DNA of 64,000 bases from Daedaleopsis sinensis. Taxonomy: Eukaryota > Basidiomycota > Agaricomycetes > Polyporales > Polyporaceae. Shown here in pieces: positions 45,695-58,317 of the stretch (within the stretch, counting starts at the first letter, position 1; the number at the start of each line of letters is the position of its first letter). Made by a program: the position numbers and the translations under genes. The DNA lies in contig CM066301.1 of the NCBI GenBank assembly GCA_033807695.1, forward strand, positions 2,914,001 through 2,978,000, read 5' to 3'. The notes under the pieces were generated by a model, which had not been told where the DNA came from, made no database searches, and saw only the letters and a list, made by a program, of their open reading frames with translations.

Positions 45695-47653
45695 ATGCTC
45701 GCCAAACTCCTCTCGTTAGTGAGCCTGGCTGCTGTCGCCAATGCATACTGGGCTTTCGGGGGCGTGAGGCCCATCGTTACGACTCGCCTCGACCCCATCA
45801 TTTTCCCGAACATGGTACGGTTTCTCTCTACAATATATAGTGGCGCAGGCTCACTGGTGGGGACAGATTGGCTCGCACGTTCATTCGGTCGTTGGGGCAA
45901 GTCGCTTCAAGAGTGTTTACGACCAGGACGACCTCATGGGTAGTAATTGTACCACGATACCGGTCCAGACTGACAAGAGTAACTATTGGACGGTAGGTCC
46001 TCGTGATTCACGACAACAATATCCCGTAGCTGACAATGCTCTCCAGCCCCAAATGTATCACCAGGACCAGACGACAGGCCAATTGACTCCAATCCGTAAG
46101 TACCGATCTATCCGGCCTGTATCATTCACAGTCCGGGTCCCGTCGATCGATACTGTATTACGCCTATTTGACATTCGCGAGAGATCTTCTCGGTTGTGCT
46201 TAACTCTTGAATGACCATGGAGGACGGGTTTCCCATCCTCCGGCTTCAGATTAGCGGGGTCTGACCTTGTTTGATTTTTCTTCTCAGCTACGGGCTTTAG
46301 TATCTACTATCTGAATCGACCCGGCCCAAAGAACGCGACACTGAAGGCCTTTCCTCCTGGTTTCCGAGTACGTCTCTTCTCATACATACACGGCAACAGC
46401 ATCTTGACACAACCGCCTACAGATGATTGCTGGAGACACAAATAGGCGTTCCTTCAACGCATCTAGCTTCGCTGATCAAGCTGTCGATTTCGTTTGCCTC
46501 GGTCAGTATACTCCTCTTGATACGGCAAAATTAGCACGCTCATGTCCCGGATGCAGATTCAGGCGACGAGCATGTAAACGACCCCGATTGGGCAGAACGT
46601 CCGAGCTTCTTCGACCACAACTGTCCGAATGGCATGCGCGCACAGGTCTTCTTCCCATCATGCTGGGACGGCGTAAACCTCGACTCGGAAGATCACAAGT
46701 CGCACGTCGCGTATCCTATCCAGACCTTCAACGACGGCGACTGCCCGGACACCCACCCCGTTCATCTCGTGTCCCTCTTCTACGAGATGGTCGTCTCTGT
46801 CAACCAGTTCGACTTCTGGGGCCCCGGCACCTGGGTATTGGCCAACGGAGACACTACAGGCTTCGGTCACCATGGCGACTTCCAGAACGGGTGGGACGTC
46901 GACCTGCTGCAGGACGCGCTCGACAACTGCGGTGACGCAAACGGAGACGTGCTGGCCTGCCCCCCGCTTGCCGCGGCGTTCGACAGAGCCTCCGCAGATG
47001 CATGTGTCCTCGAGACCGAGATCGTCGACGAAGACACCGGGTTCGACGGCCCCATCTCCCAGCTTCCTGGATGCAACCCGCTTTGGGACGGCACGGGCCC
47101 GCGTCCGACGTGCGCCCCAGAGGACACTCCTGCGCTCGTGTCTGTGATCACGCCGCTCCCGGCGGACTGGGCGGAGATAGGATGCATCGCCGAGGGCGAG
47201 ACCGGGCGTGCGCTCACGGGCGCATCGACCACTGCTCCGAACATGACGCGGGCCGTGTGCGCGGCGTTCTGCGAGGCGAAGGGCTTCCCGCTCGCGGGCG
47301 CCGAGTTCTCGGACGAATGCTACTGCGACAGTGAGATGCGGAACGGGGCGTCGAATGCCACGGTGACGTGGAACGAATGTTCGAACCATTGCGCGGGCAA
47401 CAGTAAGTTCCGAGCCCAAATACGAGATGCTGGGTGCAAATTGGCTGACAACGGTTTGTTTGCAGGCAATGAGATATGCGGTGGTCCCAACCGCCTCACC
47501 TTGATGTTCAACTCAAACCTACCCGCACCTTCGGCGGCATTGAAATCTACGGCCTCGGCGATGCACTCAAAGGCGAGTTTCACTCCGTCTGGATTGAACT
47601 CGAAGGTTTCGCCACGCGCCGAATACAAGCCGCGAGACGTGGGTGGGGTGTGA
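45695..47653 (+). CDS. Secreted DUF1996 protein with C-terminal WSC domain
   Basis: Extracellular protein of unknown activity; WSC modules bind cell-wall glycans. The signal peptide MLAKLLSLVSLAAVANAYWA precedes the DUF1996 domain. That domain shows IGSHVHSVVGASRF, DKSNYWTPQMYHQD, GFRMIAGDTNRRSF, QVFFPSCWDGVNLDSEDHKS, VLANGDTTGFGHHGDFQNGW and CPPLAA. A WSC domain follows with regularly spaced Cys: CAAFCEAKGFPLAGAEFSDE, CYCDS, ECSNHCAGN, EICGGPNRLTLMF. The tail is Ser/Ala/Lys-rich and may be mis-spliced. Exons 45695-45814, 45867-45992, 46047-46095, 46288-46367, 46423-46501, 46563-47402, 47466-47653 are in phase, 493 aa. Confidence 0.85.
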
Positions 47654-47962
47654 TCACAAGGGAGGGATGGGACATAATCGCGAAATCGTAGGAGGGGATG
47701 TCGAGAGCCTGCAGATACTGTATATATCGAGCCTTTGTTGTGATACTGATTGTTCTTTGGGATAACTCATGCTTCCTCAGTTAAACCTGCATACCGAGTT
47801 GGCGGATGACGGCGCAAAACCCGTTTATAAGCTATACCAGCCACTAGCTATCTCCACGTTATGATCTTCCGAGAGCTTTCCAACCCGAAGTTAGAAATGC
47901 CGTCACAATCGTTAGCATAGATGTGTTTGCTATTGGTATAAGAGACTCGCCGTCAAGCGAAC

Positions 47963-49221
47963 TCAGCTATCCAACCACCTGCCGATCTTCTTCAGCCCCT
48001 CCGTGCGCTCCGGCTCGTGCCACGGAAAGATGGTGAAGTCGTGGATAGCATCAGGGAATACTTCGACCTCGACCTCCACTCCATCAGCCTTCAGCTTCTC
48101 CGCCACGAGCGTAGAGTCATCCAAGAGGAGCTCCATTCCACCCGCGGATATGTACGTGCGAGGGAACCCCTTGAACATCCCCTGCGTCTCGTTGAAGACG
48201 GGCGACACCGGAGAGATGTAGCGATTCGTTCTTCCCTCCTCGCGGTCCAGCGAGCCGAGGTACGCCGCGAGCGGATAGGCAGCGCCCATTCCGAGGATGT
48301 CATGCTTCCGATTCTGCACCAACGACGACTCTGGCCCCCTGTGGGTCTCGGACAGGTCCAGCCAGGGGGAGCATGAGAGGAGGCGGCCGGGGGGCGCGAG
48401 CCCGGGAACCACGTTCTCGACGAGGTGCCGCACGAGTGAGAACGCGATGTTGCCTCCGGCGGAGTCGCCTACCACGACGATGTTCTTGGGGTCGAAGCCG
48501 AGGTCCTTGACGAGGTGCTGGTATGCAGCGAGGCTGTCGAGCACTGCCGCGGGGAACGGGTTCTTGGGTGTGTCGGGTTTGGCTGCCGACAAACGATAGT
48601 CTACTCCGAGCACTCGATTGATGGTGTTGCTATGATCAAGGATACCTTGGGATAGGTTGGATGTAGGGGCTTCTGGGTGCGCGCTACCCAGCTGGAGTTA
48701 TCAAAATCAGGGTCAGCACGCGTTGTAATTTGTATGCTGAGTGGCGTACATACATAAAATGCACCTCCGTGAATATGGAGAGCTACGGGCTCGCCTTCCT
48801 TAGCCTTTAGGTCCGTCGGTACAGTCGTTCCGGACTTGAACATCCAGTACGCCCCGACCTTGTCGGGGTGCACATTGTTGATCTCTGCTGCCCGACGAAG
48901 CTCTCCGCAGAACACTTCGGAATCCTCGGTCAGACCGTCTATCCAGACGAACTTGGCGCTCTTGAGCTCGTCGTCAGACTTGGGAGGAGTACGGCTGGCG
49001 TCGATGCCCAATTGTAGCGCCAATTTGGTGAGAACCTCGCGGTGCGCAGTGACCATGATGCAGCGTTTGAGAGGCCACGACGGTCTGGGACGGTGTGACC
49101 GTGGCAGATACCAGATGCACCACCATGGCAAGCGGACAAATGTCACTGAGGTGAAGAGGTAGAGGATGTACAGGCTCTTGAAGGGTTGACGACGCGTCCA
49201 AGTCATGGTAGGTGAGTTCAT
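47963..49221 (-). CDS. Membrane-anchored alpha/beta hydrolase (fold 3, HSL-like)
   Basis: Esterase/lipase of the hormone-sensitive-lipase group, resembling fungal steryl acetyl hydrolases; the substrate is unknown. A hydrophobic N-terminal segment (LYILYLFTSVTFVRLPWWCI) would anchor it in the ER. The oxyanion motif HIHGGAFY ends exon 1; the nucleophile elbow GDSAGGN contains the catalytic Ser. The acid-His region is VEVFPDAIHDFTIFPW. YRLSAAKP is the usual YRLAPE-type block. Exons 49221-48754 and 48691-47963, 398 aa. The start could also be the Met at 49206. Confidence 0.82.
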
Positions 49222-49598
49222 CCTGCCAGCGGGGGTCTGTGAGCGAGATCAGAGTGGTCAAGAATCAAACGACTCTTGAGAGAAATGGGTGAGCAGGGGT
49301 GGCTATGTAGCTCTGATCATGAGTAGAGTGCGGGGAATCCGGGGCCCGGGGCCCCGAGGGGACGTTGCAACGTCGGTGGCTGTAATTCAATGAGCCGTAT
49401 GGCCATGGGCGATCTGGGACTCTATTCCCGGCAACCTAATCAAAGTCCGACTCGGTAGGACTCATGTTTTGAACGGGATGCTCCAAGCCTGTAGCCAGAG
49501 CATGCCCTCAAGATGTTTCATTGTCGAAACATTAGCAGTACATACCAGGACTCGTACTACGATTCAGATGAGAGTCGTATCGCTTCACGTCATCTACA
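49222..49598. other. Intergenic, no gene recognised
   Basis: About 375 bp between two minus-strand genes. It includes a GC-palindromic patch (ggggcccggggccccgagggg, from about 49341) without a known role. Confidence 0.5.
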
Positions 49599-50611
49599 TT
49601 ACCGGATGGGTACCTCCTTCACAGAGAACTCTATCCCACGTCCAGACTTTTCCCATTCGTCGGCACCATCCGCTTTCTCGTATGCCGGCAGGTAGCTTGC
49701 ACGCAGCTCTTTCTTCGCTGCGGTCACCTGTCCAGACGCAGCATCTCTCTTTCTGACCAGCTCAGCGGGTGGGCCCGCTCCGCCACCTGTGTAGGACATC
49801 ATTACATTGGGTGGGCCGAGAGGTAGGTCGGGCGAGATGTCGATGGCCCATGTATGAATCGTCTTCCCGTATGTCTTGTGCAGCTCTAGCATGGCAGGCT
49901 GTTCGGCGAGATCTGTGACCCCCCCTGTATACCGACTGGTCAGCATTTTTCTTTGGGACACGACACAGGAGCTGCGCACCAGGTACCAAACTCTTCGTAG
50001 AGAGCTGAAGGAGGCCACTCTCGACCTACAGAACGGTGAGCCTGTGATTGCAGATAAACCACGATGGTGAAGAACTCGCACCTCGTATTTGTGCGAATGC
50101 CAATACTTCTTCTCGTCGTGGGGGAGAGACCGGAATATCTATGATATGGACTTGTGATAAGCGATGATTCGTTTTTACAACATAAACGGAGGAGCCTGCC
50201 TTCTCAGATACGATATACTCGATACCGATGAGTTTAGCATCGGCCTTGTCCGAGTCGTAGATGACACACTGGTGGAGGTCAGGAGAAAGGTGCTTGCAGA
50301 AGTGATGCGCCTCGACATGGCGAGAGTGGTCTTGACTGCAAAGGACGTGTTCAGTGTAACTCTGTAGCAGAGGGGATAGTATGTGCCACGCACGCATAAA
50401 CATGGAAGGCGCAAAGATGCTGGTGAATCTGGTTGATTGGCTGGAAACTCATCATCGCCTCTCCGGCGACATGATAGGGTGCAGAGTGGTAGATAGCCTG
50501 CTTGGTTTCGGGCTGCATTGCCATGTGTAACATGAGAGGAGGGGGGACGTGAGCTGATGTATATATACTGGCGAGCCGCAGTGAACGCAGCATGACGTCT
50601 TTCGAACTCAT
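49599..50611 (-). CDS. OBAP / DUF1264 family protein
   Basis: Homologue of the oil-body-associated (DUF1264) family found in plants, fungi and bacteria; the biochemical role is unknown. Family blocks: [14 protein letters not shown], then [47 protein letters not shown] and the C-terminal [17 protein letters not shown] with [13 protein letters not shown]. The blocks fall in different frames separated by short introns, all on the minus strand in the right order. The first Met of the open frame is at 50611, but the family usually starts closer to the Met at 50524. The tail after MMSYT is Lys/Glu/Ala-rich. Confidence 0.8.
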
Positions 50612-51233
50612 AACTTGGAGTCATTCAACTTTACCCATAGCTCCTTCGACTGTCCAAGCTAGGCAATGATGTGCACATATACGTACTTCTGCGTGGCACC
50701 CTGTCAGAGGAGTAATATGCATGCAGTAGCAGTACGGCGTACTGGGAGTGAGTTAAATGGTTCCTCGAACTTACTAGGCTCGCTGCACTGTTATAATGGC
50801 GATGTCCCAGCTTGAGGTCCAGTCAAAGCATTGTTGCATGTTTCTGAAAGTTGCCATGTCGATACTGGACCGAAGGAGGATCAACATGAACTAGTGCATC
50901 GACGTCGGACCTCGTCGACCTTGGTAGTAGTAGTACGAGACTAACCTCGTCCGACTCGGAGTTCTGGTCGGCGCTAGTAAGTGTACAATTCCGGCGTTCG
51001 CGATCAGGTTAGGGTTACGCGTGTACCCCGCCGCCGTTAGCGACAGTGAGCAAGCCCTCCCACACGTCCTCCCCACCCAAAAGCAACCGTGAGTACACGA
51101 TCCATTCGACACCTGTGCCGCCTCTCTGTGCAAAGACAAAGACGTCCCCCCGAGCATCTCGCCCCGATGGATTGCGCTCCTCCGCTGTGGATGTAACAGC
51201 AGACGCTGACCGTGTCCCCCATCGCCCGCACAG
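50612..51233. other. Divergent promoter region with telobox-like motif
   Basis: No gene supported. It includes ggttagggttac at 51008-51019 and a probable 5' UTR intron ending just before the NAC-alpha ATG (ccgcacag directly precedes atg). Confidence 0.45.
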
Positions 51234-52008
51234 ATGTCCGCCACCATCGAGGAAGTCCACTCCGACCACTCCGAGCACGAGCACGAGCATGACCACGAGC
51301 ATGATCACGACCACGACCACGCTGACGAGGACCCGACCTCCCAGGCGGCGCTCGAGAAGATCCAGTCGCGCTCGGAGCGCAAGGCCAGGAAGGCCCTCAT
51401 CTCCCTCGGACTGAAGAAGGTGCCCGGCATCACTCGCGTCACCCTCAGGCGGCCCAAGAACGTGCGTAGATGGCGCAGCGTATGTGCGTGGTACAAGTGG
51501 TGACGTTGCTCGTGCAGGTGCTCTTCGTGATCGCGGCCCCCGATGTCTACAAGTCGCCCAACAGCGACTGCTACATCGTCTTCGGCGAGGCGAAGGTGCG
51601 TGTCCGGTCCTACGCGGCGCACTCGCAGATGCAGATCCTCACACTCGCCATTGTCGCGCTAGATCGAGGACATGAACTCACAAGCGCAGCTGTCTGCTGC
51701 CCAGCAGCTCGCGAGCGGCGCGGGTGGTGGCATGCCCAACATCCAGAGCTCGGGCGCTGGCCCCGAGGATGACGATGATGACATCCCCGAGCTCGAGGCT
51801 GTCGAGGAGGACGGGAATGTCGACGAGACAGGTGTCGACCCGAAGGATATCGACCTTGTCATCCAGCAAGTCGGATGCTCACGCGCGAAGGCCGTCCGGG
51901 TACTGAAGGAGAGCGGAGGTGATCTGATCAACGCTAGTACGTCTAGTTCTTGCTCTGTGTTCAACTGTGCGCTGATGCGGCGTCAAAGTCATGGCTGCGA
52001 GCGAGTGA
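51234..52008 (+). CDS. EGD2: Nascent polypeptide-associated complex subunit alpha
   Basis: Alpha subunit of NAC, the ribosome-bound chaperone dimer that shields nascent chains and controls SRP access. The NAC domain runs [20 protein letters not shown], then [20 protein letters not shown] and [19 protein letters not shown]. The C-terminal UBA domain is [20 protein letters not shown] to [16 protein letters not shown]. Exons 51234-51461, 51518-51595, 51663-51936, 51989-52008 (the last supplies the conserved end); 199 aa. The N-terminus is unusual: alternating His and Glu/Asp over about 18 residues ([15 protein letters not shown]). Confidence 0.95.
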
Positions 52009-52154
52009 TCTTGTTGTGTTGCACTGTATCATTACCACACTGCGTTCCCTTGTCGTGCCGTGCTCAAAATCCACTCGATGGGCTTGTCGATGATTGCCAA
52101 ACTGTTGTGTGCCGCCGTTCAGTGGAATCCAACTCCGCTGGTGAAATAGCCAGG

Positions 52155-53230
52155 TCATCGTTCCCAGCGACGCAACTCTACGTAGTAGTTCGACCTCTCC
52201 CACCCATCTTGCACAATCTGAACACCTTGTCGTCTCTCACCATCCACACCCTCAACTCGCTGAGCGGGTGCGTCTTCCACCACTAGGCCCATTCCTAACG
52301 CGGCCTCGCATACCAGTTGGCGCAGCTCCCCTTTTGCAAACATGTGGTAGTATCTGTCGAATACCTTCGGCGGGTTAGTGGCCGCCGAGGTCTCTTCGAT
52401 TGTGGTGCCTTGGTCCTTGATCTTCCCCCTCTTCCGTGACTTGGTTCTGGGTTCTGCTGATTGAGCCAGGACCCAGGGCACAAACACGTCTTGACCATTA
52501 GCTGCCGCGACCGGACCTTCGCTAGCTCCGTCTTCTGTGCCCCCGGGTATGCTGCGTTTTGACAGATCGTCTTGCTCAATGGCCCACACGTAGATGAGGG
52601 CACGTCCTTGCGACGGCGAGATGCTCTCTAGTAACCTCTGCGCGTTCGTTAGCACCGCGTTTCCACACGTCCGAGCACTGCAGGCATGACCTGTATCGCC
52701 GCCACTCGTCTCGCAGGGGTCGCCAGATGGTGGATGGTCGCTATTGAGATAGCGTAGTCCTACGAGGGTCGCGGTCAGCGCGATCGTCTGGCAGGAGAAG
52801 CGTCGGTGTGAGGTACGAACAAAGGCACCTCGTCGCCATGGACTATCCAAGACATCGCCCCATACGACCTCTCGGTCGGCATCTCCTGCTCGTTTAGCGA
52901 GCTTCAGCAGGTTGATACTTCTATCGAGCCCTACAGTCCACACGCTTCCCGGCGGCCGCTCATAGGGAAGGGGCAGGTACTTTCCGTTCCCAGTCCCAAG
53001 ATCGACGCCGACCGAGCCTGTGGGGAGGGAAGACAAGAAGGCCGCGATGATAGGCCAGGCCTACTCATACGGGGATTGTTGAGATGGACTGCGAGGGTGC
53101 GACGGCGGCCTACCTTGTATCGGGTGCTCGAGAAGTGCGGGGCGATCTCATCATACACGGCGTGCACATGTGTGGCTTCGTACGCTTGCGGATCTTCGGC
53201 GGAGACGGTGGTAGGCTTTACGTCGGGCAT
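52155..53230 (-). CDS. TRM9: tRNA (carboxymethyluridine-34) methyltransferase Trm9
   Basis: SAM-dependent enzyme that, with Trm112, completes mcm5U/mcm5s2U at the wobble position of tRNAs for Arg, Glu and others. Exons 53230-53114, 53060-52821, 52759-52691, 52637-52155, 302 aa. [14 protein letters not shown] opens the fold; [12 protein letters not shown] is the SAM motif. [18 protein letters not shown] and [21 protein letters not shown] and [16 protein letters not shown] are Trm9/ALKBH8 signatures. A Ser/Gly/Lys-rich insertion separates the last motifs, as in other basidiomycete copies. Its 3' end is convergent with NAC-alpha, 146 bp apart. Confidence 0.9.
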
Positions 53231-53418
53231 GCTCGGCGACGATCGACGGGCGAATTGATGCAGGGAAGACAGAGATCCGAGTTTGATTGCTACAGGGATA
53301 TGGACGGATGTGGTGGGTATAGACAGTAGAGATGGACGGTGACAGCAGTGGTGATACAAAAAGACCCAGAGAAAGAGAGAGCAGAGACGAAAACGGACTC
53401 GACGTACATGGGTGCCGG

Positions 53419-54174
53419 TCAGCGCTTGCGGGCGCTGCTCTCGCGGCTGTGGCTGAAGCCCATCTCCTCGTCTATCAACTCCCGGAACCTGCTGCCGTCG
53501 AACTGGGGGAAAGGCACGAGTGTGGACGCATCTAGGTTCTCGATCGCGCGAGGCAGATCGCTGAGCACAGCATGCCAGACGAAGCTGGTTAGTACGACGA
53601 CCAGAGGACGTGCAGAGGACACTCACGCGACCGTGGACGACCTCAAGTGCCCGAGCCCTGCCAGTTCGTCCGAGAGCTCTGCCTGGTGGTTGTCGAGCAG
53701 AGTGGGGTTCGGGATGACTATGAGCGGCTTCTTCATCCTGAGGACGTCGATGATCGTGCCGGAGCCTTCGGAGGACGGCCGGCGGGTGCTGAGGTTGGCT
53801 GAGAGCGTGCGGGGAAGGAGCAGCGATGACGCACCTGCATGGCTGATGATCAAGTCGGCCCGCTCGTAGTCGTCCTTGAGAGACGGCTTGAACCTCCATA
53901 TGCTGGCCTCGGGGTCCCCAGTGCGCTGCCAGTGGTCGTCGGCATCTCGGCGGAGGCCCGGGAGCGAGGGGTCGAAGTCCGAGTTGCCGCACTGGACGTC
54001 GATGGAGCGGTAGCCCTTGGTGCGGAGGACGGCGAGGACGGGGTCGGAGAGGACGGTCTGGACGAGTGCGTCGAAGCGGGTCGAGCCGACGGTGACGAAG
54101 ACGTGCATGCCGTCTGCGGGATCCGGGGTCGCTGGGGGCGAGGGGTGGGACGAGGACGAGGACGAGTCGGACAT
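53419..54174 (-). CDS. ALG13: UDP-GlcNAc transferase catalytic subunit Alg13
   Basis: Cytosolic catalytic half of the Alg13-Alg14 enzyme that adds the second GlcNAc to dolichol-PP-GlcNAc at the ER face. The start at 54174 gives a Ser/Pro-rich leader, then MHVFVTVGSTRFDALVQTVL. DLIISHAGSGTIIDVLRMKK, made across an intron, is the nucleotide-sugar-binding motif. IPNPTLLDNHQAELSDELA follows. There is no membrane segment, as expected since Alg14 supplies the anchor. Exons 54174-53835, 53765-53627, 53560-53419, 206 aa. Confidence 0.9.
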
Positions 54175-54340
54175 GGTGCAGAGCGGGGAAAGGTCAGAGG
54201 CCGGTGTGCCTCTTGCTCTTGACGCCGTCCTAGGTCCGTTCATATACGCCTCCGTCTCTCTTTTCAGGCTTCTGAATCTCCACCGGCGATTTGATCTCAT
54301 TGAGGACCGCAGCCTTCTGCCGCTCTCACCTGACGCCGCG

Positions 54341-55602
54341 ATGGGCTATACTCTCTGCGTCCTAGGTCACTAGATCTCTCCTCTCTTGCCATGCTCCGCC
54401 TCACCCCCTTCGACAGGATGCGGCACAATGGGCGTCGCCATCCTTTCCGGCGTCCTCGCCAGTCTCGACGCGAAGAACTCCGTCCCCATTGTCCCCCACC
54501 AAAAGTGGGAGTCGCACACCCCGGGCACCGTCACCCCGCAGACCCTCGAGGACGAGTCTCTGCCCTCCCGCTTCATCGCCTGTGTCAGCCGCGAAGAGAC
54601 CGCCAGGAAGCTCAGTACCGCCTTCCTCCCGGCCGGCAACCTCGCCCGGAGTGTTGAAATAGTGCGCGCGCGCAACGTCGAGGCGGTCCGCCAGGCCAAT
54701 GTCATCTTGCTCTGGTGAGATCGTGTCCATATGTCCCCTGCATAGTCCACTCAACGCTGTGCGTCGCGCCGCGCAGCTGCAAGCCGCAGCTCGCGAGCAC
54801 CATCCTCAACGAGCCCGGGATGAAGGAGGCCCTGGAGGGCAAGCTGCTCGTCAGCATCCTCGCGGGCGTGACCATCGCGCAGCTCCAGGCGATCGTCGCC
54901 CCCTCCACAAAAGTCGTTCGCGCGATGCCCAACACCCCCTGCAAGGCGAGTCCCTCTAAACCCATTCCCCAGCCATCTGAGCACATCAATGTGATATGCG
55001 CGGCGCGGACTGACATATGCATCCACCCCCAATCACGGCCTAGATCCGCGAAGGGATGACCGTAGTCAGCTCCCTCCCGCCCACGGACGAGTCCGAGCTC
55101 GCGCAGTCCATCATCTCCAACATCTTCTCCTCGATCGGCCGCTGCCGCTTCCTCGAGGAGAAGCACTTCGACGCGTGCACTGCGCTGTCGGGCTCCGGGC
55201 CCGCCTTTGCGTGCATATTCATGGAGGCCATGGCCGACGGCGGCGTCATGATGGGCCTCCCGCGCGCGGAGGCGTTAGAGCTCGCGGCGCAGAGTACGTA
55301 CCCCTCTGGTCCGTCCGGGCCCAAGAATATTCCTGCTGAGTCGCGTTTCAGCTCTGCAGGGGGCTGCGCGCATGACATTGCAGACCGGAATTCACCCGGC
55401 GCAGCTCAAGGACGCTGTCACGAGTGAGTGTCGTTGCTGCATGACCACTAGGCGCGTACTGAGAAGAATGATAGCTCCTGGCGGATGCACCATTGCTGGG
55501 CTCTTGGCAATGGAAGACGGACGAGTACGGTCTACCATCGCCAGAGCCATACAGGTCGCCACTGACAGAGCGAGCGAGCTTGGCCAACCGGCGAAAAAGT
55601 AG
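54341..55602 (+). CDS. PRO3: Pyrroline-5-carboxylate reductase
   Basis: Last step of proline synthesis: NAD(P)H reduction of pyrroline-5-carboxylate. The start at 54341 gives MGYTLCVLG, joined to CGTMGVAILSGVLASLD to make the dinucleotide-binding motif. VVRAMPNTPCK and ACTALSGSGPAFACIFMEAM are family signatures; MTLQTGIHPAQLKDAVTTPG and GCTIAGLLAMEDG close the active site. Exons 54341-54365, 54417-54714, 54777-54945, 55044-55293, 55352-55423, 55475-55602, 313 aa. Intron 3 has a GC donor (AAG|GCGAGT); no GT donor keeps the frame. Exon 1 has a weak donor (GTCACT). It is divergent from ALG13 with about 170 bp between ATGs. Confidence 0.93.
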
Positions 55603-56366
55603 AGGTGTAGGGGACGCAACCACCGAAGAATCCAATCTTGTACTGCATTGAAGTGTTGTGTCTTGAAGCACAGGAAACATGGGGAGGCTTTGCAAATATT
55701 GATACACTTAGATGTATTGCACACTAACAGACAATCACGATGAGGGTACAGAAAGCATGTTATCCTACATACGAGTCGGCGACCTCCATCGATGTAAAGG
55801 CTACCGCTAGAGTGAGGATACACATTGAATCTTGCTCCCATAAAATGAGGATGAACGTGTGGGTAAAGAACGTCACCCAGAGTGTTGGAGAGCATGGAAA
55901 ACTTCAAACATGGGTAATAAATTTTCATTGCCACGAAGCATGGATACTGGGGGTATAGTGAGCGGACGTGACGAGGAATGAAAACTGCGGTACGCACCAT
56001 GAGGTCACTACTATATCCCAGCACCTAAAAATGAGTTGTACCCCGCGTGTGAACCACTCCTTTCATACGAACGACGCATGAACGCCGCGCGATATGACCA
56101 TTCGAAGTCAATGAAAGGAGAGGCAAAAAAAAGCACGGGGAAACGAAGTCTTTCATGTTGCTCTATTGAATGAATGCCCCGCCGATGGATAGGACGAGGG
56201 GGCACTAAAGTGTAGAGCGTGTTGAACGGATCACTCACACAAGGGACTACAGAGATGCGAAGAATATATTGTCCAGTAGAATACAATGCAGCCTGCACAG
56301 AAACGGTCAGAAATGTTGCCACCGAACGACGTGTCATATCACGTACCACAATGCGATCGACAGCCA
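55603..56366. other. Convergent intergenic region, about 760 bp
   Basis: 3' flanks of PRO3 and RPT3. No supported gene; AT-rich, with short open frames only. Confidence 0.5.
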
Positions 56367-58022
<1,656 letters not shown>

Positions 58023-58317
58023 ACTTGAATATAGCAAGGCGTAGGCGGCGGAGAAGAGTTGTCAGAGGAGAGCGTAACGTTGAGCACAGAGCTGACGCGG
58101 CCGCTCAGAATCAAAGGGAGACGCGTCGAGTGCGTCCACGTGATCTTGATAGAGCGCCAGTGCCATAATACCACCCCGGCAGACCCCGGCGCCACCCCAC
58201 GTCGAGCCCACGAGGACGAGACACTAACCATATCAGAACGTATCCGCTTGTACTTATATCTGCCTTAGGACACAACAAAGACCTTGGACCGCGACACCCA
58301 TTCTCTTCCCCCTCGCC

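Noticed and set aside
46658..47419. Long minus-strand frame opposite the DUF1996 domain
   Set aside because: Antisense shadow; no start context, no motif.
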